A DNA stretch of 64,000 nucleotides from Streptomyces sp. CG4 (GCF_041080655.1 NZ_CP163525.1:1922001-1986000); one strand, 5' to 3'; counted from the stretch's first letter, positions 1 through 9,768 are shown. Numbers and translations: made by a program. The notes: generated by a model from the letters alone, not told the origin.

Positions 1-47
1 GCTCGCCCGCGCCATCTGCGCGGTCAGAGACGGGACTTGCTCACCAG

Positions 48-118
48 AACGGGCATGGAGCGACAACGAGCACCTCGACAACTGCATCGGTCCTTGAACA
101 GAGCCGAGCATGCCCGTT
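48..118. repeat. 10-bp perfect inverted repeat with long spacer
   Basis: AACGGGCATG at 48-57 is matched by its exact reverse complement CATGCCCGTT at 109-118, with 51 nt between. No gene lies here. The arms could be a large stem, the end of a lost mobile element or a regulatory site. Nothing in the window decides between these. Confidence 0.4.
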
Positions 119-135
119 GATCACGCTGCCCCGCC

Positions 136-154
136 GGGGATCCTCAAGATCCCC
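136..154. terminator. Hairpin downstream of the GH6 remnant
   Basis: GGGGATC-CTCAA-GATCCCC is a perfect 7-bp stem with a 5-nt loop, about 55 nt beyond the stop of the broken GH6 gene that reads leftwards. There is no T-run, which is common for Streptomyces terminators. It may be the original terminator of the cellulase operon. Confidence 0.4.
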
Positions 155-210
155 GACAGAGTCAGCGTCCGATACCCTCCGGGGCCCCGGCGGACGTCAC
201 CACGCCGGTG

Positions 211-788
211 TCACGACAGCGGCGGGTAGGCGTTCTGCATCAACTGCTGGAACTGGGCGGAGAACCAGTGCCCGGACAGCGGCGCGTTCGGCAGGGCACC
301 GGACATGGGGAAGTTGTTGCGGGCGTTGCCCGTGTACGTCGGGTCGCACATCCGGTCGAAGCCCTTGCCCTCGTTGTTGGGGATGGCGGTGCTGGAGCCG
401 TCGGACTCCCCCGGCGGCTTCATGCACACATAGGCGTCGATGCCGGGGGCCGGATTGGTCTGCGGGCGTTCGCCGAGGCCGGCGCCGGCCTGGTTGCACC
501 CGTTGCCGACGTGGATGCGGCGGTCGTAGCGGCCGCCGTCGACATAGGTGTCCACGCTGGTCTTCGGGCCCGGTCCGGCGGGGCGGGCGGTACCGCCCCA
601 GCCGTTGCGGGAGGTGTCGATCAGCATGCCGATACCGGAGTTGAAGCCGACCGGGACCCGCTCGTTGCGGAAAGCCTGAGCGAAGGACTGCTCGTCGACG
701 TACCGGTTCCAGTCGACCCACTTCGACTGGCGGACGGAGGTGCCGTCCCGGACGCCCCGGCGAGCAGCGAGGTTCTGGTACGAGTCAT
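211..788 (-). pseudogene. GH6 cellobiohydrolase, internally deleted and frameshifted
   Basis: This is the remnant of a secreted GH6 exo-cellulase (cellulose 1,4-beta-cellobiosidase). An ATG at 788, preceded by the strong ribosome site GGAGAAGGA, opens a typical GH6 signal peptide (MTRTRTSLLAGASGTA). The reading frame then runs off frame. The C-terminal part of the catalytic domain follows in another frame, from GTSVRQSKWVDW to the end (LMQNAYPPLS), with recognisable FNSGIGMLIDTSRNGWGG and PPGESDG motifs. The cellulose-binding module, linker and most of the catalytic domain are missing. Two tryptophans usually conserved in the sugar-binding cleft are replaced: GNWCNQ reads GNGCNQ and YVWMKPP reads YVCMKPP. 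The start lies 30 nt after the stop of the broken GH5 gene, so the two were an operon. It cannot encode an active enzyme. Confidence 0.85.
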
Positions 789-818
789 GAGTGCGGGTTC
801 CTTCTCCGGATCGGGGGG

Positions 819-1842
819 TCATGAGTTCAGGGCGCGCAGGTGATCGCGCAGCCCGGTGCCGTAGGCGGTGGGTGTGCCGTCGTAGGCGGAGATCAGGGAC
901 GGCCCGGAGGAGCAGTGCCAGGTGTTTGTTCCAGGTCCAGCCCAGATAGGACAGGCCCCGGTCGCCGAACCACTTCATGGCCTGGTCGACGAACCCGTGC
1001 GCGCAGGTGTTCTCACCGATCTCCCCTGCGACCAGCGGCACTTGGTCGGCGACCGGGGCGAGGGTGGAGTTCCAGCAGCTCTCGGTGGCGCAGGTGTTGT
1101 AGTTGTAGCCGTGGTAAGCGGCGACGAGATTGCCGGCCGGGTCGGCGGGTCTGTACGCGGTCCACTGACCGAGGTCGTTCGCGTACGCCAGACCGCCGGC
1201 CATGATGACGTTCCTCGCGCCCGCGCCACGGATGCTGTCGACGAGGTCCTGCATACCGGCGACCTCGTACGGGATCCCGGGGCAGGTCCCGCCCTCCCGC
1301 CAGCAGTTCCAGGCGTCGGCCGTGCTCGGGCTCGCCCGGTCCGGATACGGCCCATTGAACAGGTCGAACACCGGCGCCGGGTCGTCCTTGAAGGTGCTCG
1401 CCACCGACGCCCAGAACGACGGACTGTACTGCCGGTCCGGCATCGGCTTCTGGCAGGTGGCGTGGGCGTCGGAGCAGCCGGCCGAGTTGCCGGTGTACTG
1501 GCCGTAGGACCAGTGCAGGTCGAGGATCGGGGTCATGCCGTGCGCCTCGACCCGGGCGACCAGATCCTTGACGGCGTCGATGTCGTGCGTGCCGCCGTAC
1601 TCGGGCTTGATGCCGGAAACGCCCAGCCGGCACTCCTCGTTGAGCGGGATGCGTACGCCGTTCGCCTTCCAGCGGGCGATCGCCTTGATCGCGGTGTCGT
1701 CGACCGGGCCGTCCCAGATGCCGTGCCCCTGGACACACATGAACTCGCCGCCGGAGCGGTCGACGCCGTGCAGTCGGCGGGTCGTGCCCGCGGCGTCCAC
1801 GAGCCGGTTGCCAGAGACGTGCAGGGCGGGCGCGGCGTACGC
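819..1842 (-). pseudogene. GH5 endoglucanase remnant, 5'-truncated, frameshifted, catalytic Glu lost
   Basis: The translation from APALHVSGNRLVDAAG to GLSYLGWTWN is a glycoside hydrolase family 5 domain (endo-beta-1,4-glucanase type). No signal peptide or plausible start precedes it, and upstream sequence runs straight into the terminator of the neighbouring methyltransferase. The acid/base glutamate of the conserved FNEP motif is glycine (DLFNGP, codon GGG for GAG); the nucleophile region AGEIGEN is kept. Near 924-930, AACAAACACC reads like AACAACACC with one extra A. Past this point the other frame gives the expected ending (SSGPSLISAYDG through LRALNS, stop at 819-821). These lesions make it a pseudogene. 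It was the first gene of a GH5-GH6 cellulase operon. Confidence 0.87.
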
Positions 1843-1890
1843 GGAGCTGCTCGAACAGCCGACGCGTCGCGGAGCGAGTACGGCGGGCGG

Positions 1891-1924
1891 CTCAGGGGCG
1901 CCGTCCTGGACCGGCGCCCCTGAG
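1891..1924 (-). terminator. Strong hairpin terminator of the methyltransferase
   Basis: CTCAGGGGCGCC at 1891-1902 pairs perfectly with GGCGCCCCTGAG at 1913-1924, giving a 12-bp stem with a 10-nt loop. It starts 19 nt past the stop of the leftward-reading methyltransferase gene and separates it from the cellulase remnants. Confidence 0.8.
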
Positions 1925-1942
1925 GGTCGTCCTGCCGCGCCC

Positions 1943-2713
1943 TCAGTCCGCCGCTGGCTTCCGGAACGCGCGCACCGCGAACACCGGGTCGGGGCGCGGG
2001 CGGTCCTGGTCCGGGAGACAGGACAGGCGGGCGGCGAACTCCTCGGTGCGCTGCTCTCCCGGCGGCAGCAGGGTGAACCAGCCGCGGCGCAGGTCGGCGA
2101 TGGTGGCGCGCGGGCTGCGGCCCTGGCCGACACCGGGGAACACGGTGTCGCCGGCCGGCCGGAGCCCGTGCCGGGCGGCGTGTCCGGTGACGGTGGCGGC
2201 GGCGTCCTGGGCGATGCGGCGCGGGCGCGGGGCGAGGACGGCGTCGATGTCGCTGCCGACGTCGTGCGCCGAGGCCTTGTCGACGGTGGTGACGTAGACG
2301 CCGCCGGGCCGCAGCACCCGGGCGCACTCGGCGACGATCGCGCGGACGTCCTCGGGGTTGTCCAGCAGATGCAGCAGCCAGATGCTGGTGACCGCGTGGA
2401 AGGTGCCGGTGCGGAAGGGCAGCCGGCGGCTGTCGGCCCGTACGATCGCGCCGGGCAGCCGGGCCCGCGCCCGGCGGATCATGGCGGCGGTGAGGTCGAC
2501 GCCCGTCACCCGCAGCTCGGGGCGGGCGGTGGCCAGGCGGCGGGTGACGATGCCGGTGCCGCACGCCACGTCGAGGAGATGCCCCCGCCCCTGGGGGAGA
2601 TGGCCTCGTCCCCCGGGGATGAGGCCGAGCACCGCTCGGGTGGCCGCCTCGGCACGGGCCTCGCCGCCCCGGGACGCGTCATAGACGTCGGCTTCCTTGT
2701 CGTAATCGAGCAC
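1943..2713 (-). CDS. Class I SAM-dependent methyltransferase
   Basis: A 256-residue cytosolic protein with the Rossmann fold of the UbiE/Methyltransf_11 type. Motif I (LLDVACGTGIVTRR) lies near residues 46-60, a DLTAAMIRRAR motif II and a VLRPGGVYV post-motif follow. The substrate cannot be named; the C-terminal third is proline and arginine rich and not diagnostic. It lies only 5 nt downstream of the pterin dehydratase gene and should be co-transcribed with it. A hairpin follows its stop. The fold is certain, the substrate unknown. Confidence 0.85.
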   Translation of the reverse strand: MLDYDKEADVYDASRGGEARAEAATRAVLGLIPGGRGHLPQGRGHLLDVACGTGIVTRRLATARPELRVTGVDLTAAMIRRARARLPGAIVRADSRRLPFRTGTFHAVTSIWLLHLLDNPEDVRAIVAECARVLRPGGVYVTTVDKASAHDVGSDIDAVLAPRPRRIAQDAAATVTGHAARHGLRPAGDTVFPGVGQGRSPRATIADLRRGWFTLLPPGEQRTEEFAARLSCLPDQDRPRPDPVFAVRAFRKPAAD

Positions 2714-2718
2714 GCGCC

Positions 2719-3024
2719 TCAGTGTGCGCCGTGACCTGGGGCGATGTCCTCCACCCTGCGGGCGAGCGCGAAGTCCTTCGCGGTGAGTGCGCCGCCCGCG
2801 CTGTGTGTGTGGACGCTGAGGGAGACGGTGTGGTAGCCGAGGGTGAGGTCGGAGTGGTGGTCCAGTTCGTCCTGGACTGCGGCGATGTGCATGACCAGCG
2901 CCGCCGCCGCGACATGTGAGCCGAGGCGGTAGGAGCGGGTGAGCCGGTCCCCCGCCACCGACCAGCCGGGCAGCTCCGCCAGCCGGTCCTCGATCTCCTT
3001 CTGCGACAGCGGTTCTACGGCCAT
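2719..3024 (-). CDS. 4a-hydroxytetrahydrobiopterin (pterin-4a-carbinolamine) dehydratase
   Basis: A 101-residue protein of the PCD/DCoH family, which dehydrates 4a-hydroxytetrahydropterin after pterin-dependent aromatic hydroxylation. The signature is DELDHHSDLTLGYHTVSLS followed by THSAGGALTAKDFALARRV, and the length is normal for the family. The ATG at 3024 is chosen because translation from it starts with the usual family N-terminus (PLSQKEIEDRL). No pterin-dependent hydroxylase is in the window, so the role here is unclear. It precedes the methyltransferase by 5 nt. The 160 nt upstream contain a short GGCGGAC tandem repeat. Confidence 0.88.
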   Translation of the reverse strand: MAVEPLSQKEIEDRLAELPGWSVAGDRLTRSYRLGSHVAAAALVMHIAAVQDELDHHSDLTLGYHTVSLSVHTHSAGGALTAKDFALARRVEDIAPGHGAH

Positions 3025-3184
3025 GGCCGGATCTCCCTTCGGGACGGCGGACGGCGGACGGCGGGGTACGGGGAGGCGCACGGGTGTGGGTACCGCCATG
3101 AGGTCAGCCTGCCACGTCGAACCTGCGCGTACTCCGCCGCTCGGCCGTCCTCGGCCCTGCGCCCGCTCCGCCACTCGGCCGTCC

Positions 3185-4330
3185 TCAGCGCCGCGCGAAC
3201 TCCGCCGCGAGGTCGTCGGCGAGTGCGGCGATGCGGGCCCGGCCCTCCACCTGGGCCACCCAGCTGTGCGGCAGACCGGTGTCGCCGTGCAGCGTGCCCA
3301 GCAGGTTGCCGCAGACGGAGCCGGTGGAGTCGCTGTCGCCCGAGTGGTTGACGGCCAGCAGCAGCGCCAGTTCCGGGCGGGGCTCGGCGAGCGCGCAGTA
3401 GACGCCGATGGCGAGGGCCTCCTCGGCGACCCAGCCCGCGCCGAGGGACTCCACCTTCTCCGCCGTCGGCGCCCCGTCGGCGGCGAGGTCCAGCGCGGCG
3501 CGCAGGGCGGCCGTGGTCTCCGTGTGGCCGCGGTGCCGTTCCAGCAGCCGCAGGGTGCGCAGCACCGCGCCCTCCAGGGAGTCCCCGGCGACCAGGTGCG
3601 CGACGATCGCGGCGAACGCGCCCGCCGCGTAGTAGCCGGTGGGGTGGCCGTGGGTGATCTGGGCGCCGCGCGCGGCCATGGCGAAGGCCGTGTCGGCGTG
3701 GCCCGTGAGGCCGAAGGGGGCCGAGCGCATGACCGTGCCGCAGCCCTTGGAGTCGGGGTTGACCCGGCCGGGCGTGCCGTCGAGGGGGAGCGCGGGGTCG
3801 GGCGTGTACCCCTGGGCGACACCCGACAGGCAGGCGTTGCCGGGGGCGCGGCGGGAGTACAGCCAAGCCTCGGTGACCAGACCGCCGGCCGGTTCGCCGG
3901 GCTGGGCCGGTGCACCGTACGAGGGGACCGGCTGCTGGGGGCCGGGCTGGGCCGGTGCCTTCAGCTCCTGGGTCTGCAGCCAGCGCTCGTAGGCCTGGCT
4001 CAGCAGCCGGGACCAGGCGCCGCCGATGCCCTTCTCGCGCTCCCGTGCGTGCGCCTGGATCAGGGCCTCGACGGTGAACAGGGTCATCTGGGTGTCGTCG
4101 CTGATCAGGCCGACCGATCCGTGCGCGCCGGGGACGAGACCGGTGACGCCACGTGCGCCGTGCGTGGCGCGGATCCGGTCCAGGGAGGAGAACTCCACTG
4201 CGTAGCCGAGGGCGTCACCGAGCGCGCCGCCGAGCAGACAGCCGCGGACCCTGGCCCGGTACACGGCCGCGGCCTGCAGGGACACCTGAGGGGACGACGT
4301 CGGCCATGGCTGCGCCAACGGCTGGTGCAT
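3185..4330 (-). CDS. ADP-ribosylglycohydrolase family protein
   Basis: A 381-residue DraG/ARH-fold protein, expected to hydrolyse ADP-ribose from proteins or small molecules with two metal ions. The N-terminal RGCLLGGALGDALGYAVE and LISDDTQMTLFT carry the first metal-binding acidic cluster. The C-terminal NHSGDSDSTGSVCGNLLG carries the second (GDSDS). A low-complexity Pro/Gln/Ala insert sits near residues 125-150. The ATG at 4330 has GGAG 7 nt upstream, but a GTG at 4285 (before SLQAAAVYRARV) is a possible alternative. The gene is divergent from an MmyB-type regulator with only 36 nt between starts. Confidence 0.86.
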   Translation of the reverse strand: MHQPLAQPWPTSSPQVSLQAAAVYRARVRGCLLGGALGDALGYAVEFSSLDRIRATHGARGVTGLVPGAHGSVGLISDDTQMTLFTVEALIQAHAREREKGIGGAWSRLLSQAYERWLQTQELKAPAQPGPQQPVPSYGAPAQPGEPAGGLVTEAWLYSRRAPGNACLSGVAQGYTPDPALPLDGTPGRVNPDSKGCGTVMRSAPFGLTGHADTAFAMAARGAQITHGHPTGYYAAGAFAAIVAHLVAGDSLEGAVLRTLRLLERHRGHTETTAALRAALDLAADGAPTAEKVESLGAGWVAEEALAIGVYCALAEPRPELALLLAVNHSGDSDSTGSVCGNLLGTLHGDTGLPHSWVAQVEGRARIAALADDLAAEFARR

Positions 4331-4366
4331 GGGATTCTCCACAACTCCTGGACTACGGTCGGACGT

Positions 4367-5203
4367 ATGACCATTGTCACCGCCGTCCCTTCCGCGTCCG
4401 CCACCGCCCCAGCCGCCGCCGGCAAGGGTGTCGGCCCGCTGCTGCGCGCCTGGCGGGAGCGGCGCCGGGTCTCCCAGCTGGAGCTGGCGCTGCGCGCCGA
4501 CTCCTCGGCCCGGCACATCAGCTTCATCGAGACCGGCCGGTCCCGGCCGAGCGAGGAGATGGTGCTGCGGCTCGCCGAGCATCTCGAGGTGCCGGTGCGG
4601 GAGCGCAACTCCCTGCTGCTGGCGGCCGGTTACGCCCCGCACTACCCGGAGACCCCGCTGGACGACCCGGCGCTGGACGCGCTGCGCGACGGCATGGAGC
4701 GCCTCATCCAGGGCTACGAGCCCTACCCGGCGCTGGTGGTCGACGCCGGCTACACGGTCGTCGCCGCGAACCGGGGCATCACGATGCTGCTGGACGGCGT
4801 GCCGGAGAAGCTGATGGCGCCGGCGCCGAACGCGATGCGGCTGACCCTGCACCCCGAGGGGATGGCGCCGCGCATCCGCAATCTGCGCGAGTGGCGCGGG
4901 CATCTGCTGGCGCAGATGGACCGGCAGATCGCCCTGCAGCGCTCGGACCAGCTGCGCGCCCTGTACGAGGAGGTGGCCGCCTACCCGGTGCCCGAGGACG
5001 CGCAGGACGACGCACCGGCCGAGCCCGTCGCGTACTTCGCGCTGCCGCTGCGCATCGAGCACGAGGGCCGGATCCTGTCGTTCGTGTCCTCGATCTCCAC
5101 GTTCAACACCCCGATGGACGTCACCGTCGCCGAGCTCGCCATCGAGACGTTCCTGCCGGCCGACCCGGCGACCGCCAAGTACCTGCACACCTTGGCCGGT
5201 TGA
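4367..5203 (+). CDS. Helix-turn-helix regulator with MmyB-like ligand-binding domain
   Basis: A 278-residue XRE-family regulator. After a short Ala/Pro leader, the helix-turn-helix occupies about residues 25-80 (LRAWRERRRVSQLELALRA, ISFIETGRSRPS). The rest matches the PAS-like MmyB ligand-binding domain (EPYPALVVDAGYTVVAAN, and the NTPMDVTVAELAIETFLPAD ending). These regulators often control an adjacent, divergently read enzyme gene. Here that is the ADP-ribosylglycohydrolase gene. TACGGT at 4354-4359 resembles a -10 box placed 7 nt before the ATG, and no ribosome site is visible, so the mRNA may be leaderless. Confidence 0.86.
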   Translation: MTIVTAVPSASATAPAAAGKGVGPLLRAWRERRRVSQLELALRADSSARHISFIETGRSRPSEEMVLRLAEHLEVPVRERNSLLLAAGYAPHYPETPLDDPALDALRDGMERLIQGYEPYPALVVDAGYTVVAANRGITMLLDGVPEKLMAPAPNAMRLTLHPEGMAPRIRNLREWRGHLLAQMDRQIALQRSDQLRALYEEVAAYPVPEDAQDDAPAEPVAYFALPLRIEHEGRILSFVSSISTFNTPMDVTVAELAIETFLPADPATAKYLHTLAG

Positions 5204-5300
5204 CCGCGCTCCGCCGTCCCCGATCCCCTCGGAACCGTGTGCGAAAGGGGATCACGTGGCAGACTGCCGGGGTGTCTCTGCGCACAGGGGAGGGCGTGGC

Positions 5301-6164
5301 GTGAGTGAGCGGCGGGCTGCGCCCACCGTGGGCCAGGTGGTGCTCGGCAAACGGCTGCAGGAGCTGCGCGAGGCGTCCGGCCTGAGCCGGGAGGAGGCCG
5401 CCCGCGTCCTCAGGGTGGCGTCGGCGACCGTACGCCGGATGGAGATGGCCGAGGTCGCGCTGAAGATCCCCTACGTGCAGGTGCTGCTGGACACCTACGG
5501 GGTGGCCGAGGAGGAGGCGGCCGCGTTCGTGCGGCTGGCCGAGGAGGCGAACCAGCCGGGCTGGTGGCAGCGGTTCCACGACGTCCTCCCGGACTGGTTC
5601 AGCCTGTACGTCAGCCTGGAGGGCGCCGCCCGGATCATCCGCTCCTACGAGCCGCACTTCATACCCGGCCTGCTGCAGACCGAGGACTACGCGCGAGCGG
5701 TGCTGGAGGCCGGGACGATCGGGCAGACCTCGCCCGGGATCGTGGAACGGCATGTGTCGCTGCGCATGGAACGCCAGCGGCTGCTGGAGCGGGACGACCC
5801 GCCCCATCTGTGGGTGATCATGGACGAGACGGTGCTGAGGCGCCCGGTGAGCGCGCGGCCCGAAGTGCTGCGGGTCCAGCTGGACAAGCTGCTCGAGTAC
5901 GCCGAGCGGGACCGGGTCACGCTGCAGGTCGCCGAGTTCGCGGCGGGCCCGCACCCGGGGACGTACGCGCCGTTCACGCTGTTCCGGTTCGCCGAGCCGG
6001 AGCTGCCGGACATGGTGTTCACCGAGTATCTGACCGGCGCGCTGTATCTGGACTCCCGCCATGAGGTCGCGGCGCACCTGGAGGTGCTGGACCACATGAC
6101 GGCGCGGGCCGCGTCGACACAGCGCACGCGAACCCTGCTGCGGGAGTTCCGCAAGACCTTGTGA
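5301..6164 (+). CDS. XRE-family regulator with DUF5753 domain
   Basis: A 287-residue protein. An N-terminal helix-turn-helix (LGKRLQELREASGLSREEAARVL) is followed by a DUF5753 domain (SYEPHFIPGLLQTEDYARAV, VTLQVAEFAAGPHPG, then a C-terminal arginine-rich helix). This architecture is very common in Streptomyces, usually beside a small DUF397 gene; none is visible here. The GTG at 5301 is preferred over an in-frame ATG at 5256 because a purine-rich AGGGGAGGG lies just upstream and family members start close to the HTH. The target is unknown. A decayed methyltransferase gene follows directly. Confidence 0.84.
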   Translation: MSERRAAPTVGQVVLGKRLQELREASGLSREEAARVLRVASATVRRMEMAEVALKIPYVQVLLDTYGVAEEEAAAFVRLAEEANQPGWWQRFHDVLPDWFSLYVSLEGAARIIRSYEPHFIPGLLQTEDYARAVLEAGTIGQTSPGIVERHVSLRMERQRLLERDDPPHLWVIMDETVLRRPVSARPEVLRVQLDKLLEYAERDRVTLQVAEFAAGPHPGTYAPFTLFRFAEPELPDMVFTEYLTGALYLDSRHEVAAHLEVLDHMTARAASTQRTRTLLREFRKTL

Positions 6165-6185
6165 CACGACAGACCTAGGGGGAAC

Positions 6186-6683
6186 AGCACAGCGGTACGC
6201 GGGGCGCGGGCCAACCGCCGGTTCATGCACCGGGTCGTCCGCACGGCCGCCGAGGCCGGTGTACGCCAGTTCCTCGACATCGGCACCGGCATCCCCACCG
6301 AGCCCAATCTGCACCAGGTGGCGCAGCGGGTGGCACCGGAGTCGAAGGTGGTCTACGCGGACAACGACCCGATCGTGCTCCGGCACGCCGAGGCCCTGCT
6401 GCAGAGTTCCGCCGAGGGCCGCACGGACAGTTTCCTGATCCTCTCCCAGGTCACACAGGATCCGAGCCCCGAGTGTGTGGCCACGGCCGCCGAGCTGTTC
6501 CGCAGGAGCGGCACGCCGTTCCACCCGCGCACGCTGCCCGAGTTCTGCCGCTCCTTCGGCGGCCTGGAGCTGCTCGGCCCGGGTGTCATCCCGGTGTACG
6601 GCTGGCGCCCGGACCCGGAGGACGTGACGGCCCAGGCGGAGGGGGCCGTACCGGTGTACGCGGGGGTGGCGGTCAAGCCGTGA
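6186..6683 (+). pseudogene. SAM-dependent methyltransferase (PF04672/DUF574 type), deleted
   Basis: In-frame sequence AVRGARANRRFMHRVVRTAAE, then FLDIGTGIPTEPN and VVYADNDPIVLRHAEALL, is the middle of the actinomycete S-adenosyl-methyltransferase family. The usual N-terminal 60 or so residues are absent and no start codon lies upstream of the ATG at 6225. At about residue 67 from that ATG the sequence jumps from EGRT to SFLILSQVTQD, skipping roughly 65 family residues that normally carry the SAM-domain core. The C-terminus (LELLGPGVIPVYGWRPD) is intact. An open frame of 152 codons persists, but the fold would be incomplete. The gene follows a DUF5753 regulator. Confidence 0.75.
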
Positions 6684-6814
6684 CCCGTACGGGTCTGTGA
6701 ACAGGTGCGCTTCCGCGCCCGCCCCTAGGTTTGACCACGGGGGAGCCGAGGGAGCGCACGTGGTCTGCGCAGACGGCAGACCTCCGGCGACCCGGCCGAC
6801 GCGGAGGAGACCTG

Positions 6815-7309
6815 ATGCCCTCGGACTCGGTGCTGTACCAGGCGGCCGCGCTCTGCCTGACCTACCCGGACGACGATCTGATCGCCCGGCTGCCGCTGCT
6901 GCGCGAAGCCGCCCCGCAGCTGCGGACGTTCGCCGACCACGCCGCGGTCACCCCGCCGCGGGAACTGGCCGCGCACTATGTGCAGGTCTTCGGCTTCAAG
7001 AACCGGCACAGCCTGTATCTGCGCTGGTGGCACGACGGCGACTCCCGCCGGCGCGACATGTGCCTGGTCCGCTTCAAGGACGTCTACCGCGCGCACGGCC
7101 TGGAGTTCAGCGAGGAGGAGCTGCCGGACTTCCTGCCGGCGGTGCTGGAGTTCACCGCACGGACCGGCGACACCGGCCTGCTGACCGAATACCGCGACGG
7201 CCTGGAGCAGCTGCGCACCCGGCTGACCGACTACGGCACTCCGTATGCGGCCGTCCTGGACGCGGTATGCGCCACACTGCCGACCGTATGGACCGGGATG
7301 CGCTCATGA
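6815..7309 (+). CDS. narJ: Nitrate reductase assembly chaperone NarJ (orphan)
   Basis: A 164-residue cytosolic chaperone of the NarJ/NarW (TorD-like) family, which assists molybdenum-cofactor insertion into NarG. Recognisable segments are LYQAAALCLTYPDDDL, LAAHYVQVFGFKNRHSLYL and the family hallmark LRWWHDGDSRRRDMCLVRFK. The ATG at 6815 has a good ribosome site (GGAGGAG, 6 nt upstream). narG, narH and narI normally flank it but none is here: a methyltransferase relic lies upstream and a dnaK paralogue reads toward it downstream. The tail beyond LDAVCATLP looks short compared with most homologues. It may be a leftover of a lost operon or serve a reductase elsewhere. Confidence 0.85.
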   Translation: MPSDSVLYQAAALCLTYPDDDLIARLPLLREAAPQLRTFADHAAVTPPRELAAHYVQVFGFKNRHSLYLRWWHDGDSRRRDMCLVRFKDVYRAHGLEFSEEELPDFLPAVLEFTARTGDTGLLTEYRDGLEQLRTRLTDYGTPYAAVLDAVCATLPTVWTGMRS

Positions 7310-7345
7310 GGACCCTCCGCAACGACACGGCGGTGGCGCCCGGTG

Positions 7346-9214
<1,869 letters not shown>

Positions 9215-9296
9215 GGTTCGTCCCCTTCCGCCAGGGCGTCACTATCAGCAGAAAACGCGCGTACGGCGCTGTCAATGCCCCAGCGGCCGGGAACGG

Positions 9297-9331
9297 CGAT
9301 GCCGCGCCCCCTGACCTGGGACGCGGCATCG
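9297..9331 (-). terminator. Hairpin terminator of the OsmC gene
   Basis: CGATGCCGCG at 9297-9306 pairs perfectly with CGCGGCATCG at 9322-9331, a 10-bp stem. It lies 11 nt past the OsmC stop and before the dnaK promoter region, so it should isolate the two leftward-reading genes. Confidence 0.72.
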
Positions 9332-9342
9332 GCGCAGGAGCG

Positions 9343-9768
9343 TCAGGCCAGCTCGGCCGTCAGGGTGATCGTCGTACCGGCCAGGGCCTGGCTGACCGGG
9401 CAGTTCTTCTTGGCTTCCTCGGCGGCCGCGGCGAAGCCCTCCGCGTCCAGGCCGGGCACCTCGCCGCGCACGGTGAGGTGGATGCCGGTGATGCCCTCGC
9501 CGGGCTGGAAGGTGACGTCGGCCTTGGTCTCCAGCCGGGTGGGCGGGTTGCCCGCACCGGCCAGGGCGTGCGAGAGGGCCATGGAGAAGCAGCTGGAGTG
9601 GGCGCCGGCGATCAGCTCCTCGGGGCTGGTCTTCCCGTTCGCCTCCTGGGAGCGCGAGGCCCACGTGACCGGCTGCTGGGCGATGCCGGAGGAGTCGAAG
9701 GTGACGACGCCGTCGCCCTCGAGCAGGTTGCCTTCCCAGACGGTGTGTGCGGTGCGCGTGGTGGCCAC
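9343..9768 (-). CDS. OsmC/Ohr-family peroxiredoxin-like protein
   Basis: A 141-residue protein of the OsmC family, thiol peroxidases that reduce organic hydroperoxides. The two redox cysteines are in SPEELIAGAHSSCFSMALSH and KKNCPVSQALA, with the expected spacing. The GTG at 9768 is preferred over a GTG 15 nt upstream because AAAGGAACC is well placed before it and the resulting N-terminus (ATTRTAHTVWEGNL) matches the family. It is monocistronic, with a hairpin after the stop. The exact peroxide specificity (OsmC versus Ohr) is not decidable; the N-terminus favours OsmC. Confidence 0.9.
   Translation of the reverse strand: MATTRTAHTVWEGNLLEGDGVVTFDSSGIAQQPVTWASRSQEANGKTSPEELIAGAHSSCFSMALSHALAGAGNPPTRLETKADVTFQPGEGITGIHLTVRGEVPGLDAEGFAAAAEEAKKNCPVSQALAGTTITLTAELA

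Noticed and set aside
211..2133. A single 640-codon open frame as one two-domain GH5-GH6 cellulase
   Set aside because: Its N-terminal 100 codons are antisense to the methyltransferase gene, the GH5 and GH6 parts are joined only because a frameshift bypasses the GH5 stop, and the GH6 gene has its own ribosome site and signal peptide.
6165..6815. DUF397 gene as partner of the DUF5753 regulator
   Set aside because: The following sequence translates to a methyltransferase remnant and narJ; no DUF397-like product in any frame.
9215..9342. HspR-type HAIR operator upstream of dnaK
   Set aside because: No CTTGAGT-N7-ACTCAAG-like sequence; only a TTGACA-like hexamer without a well-placed -10 box.
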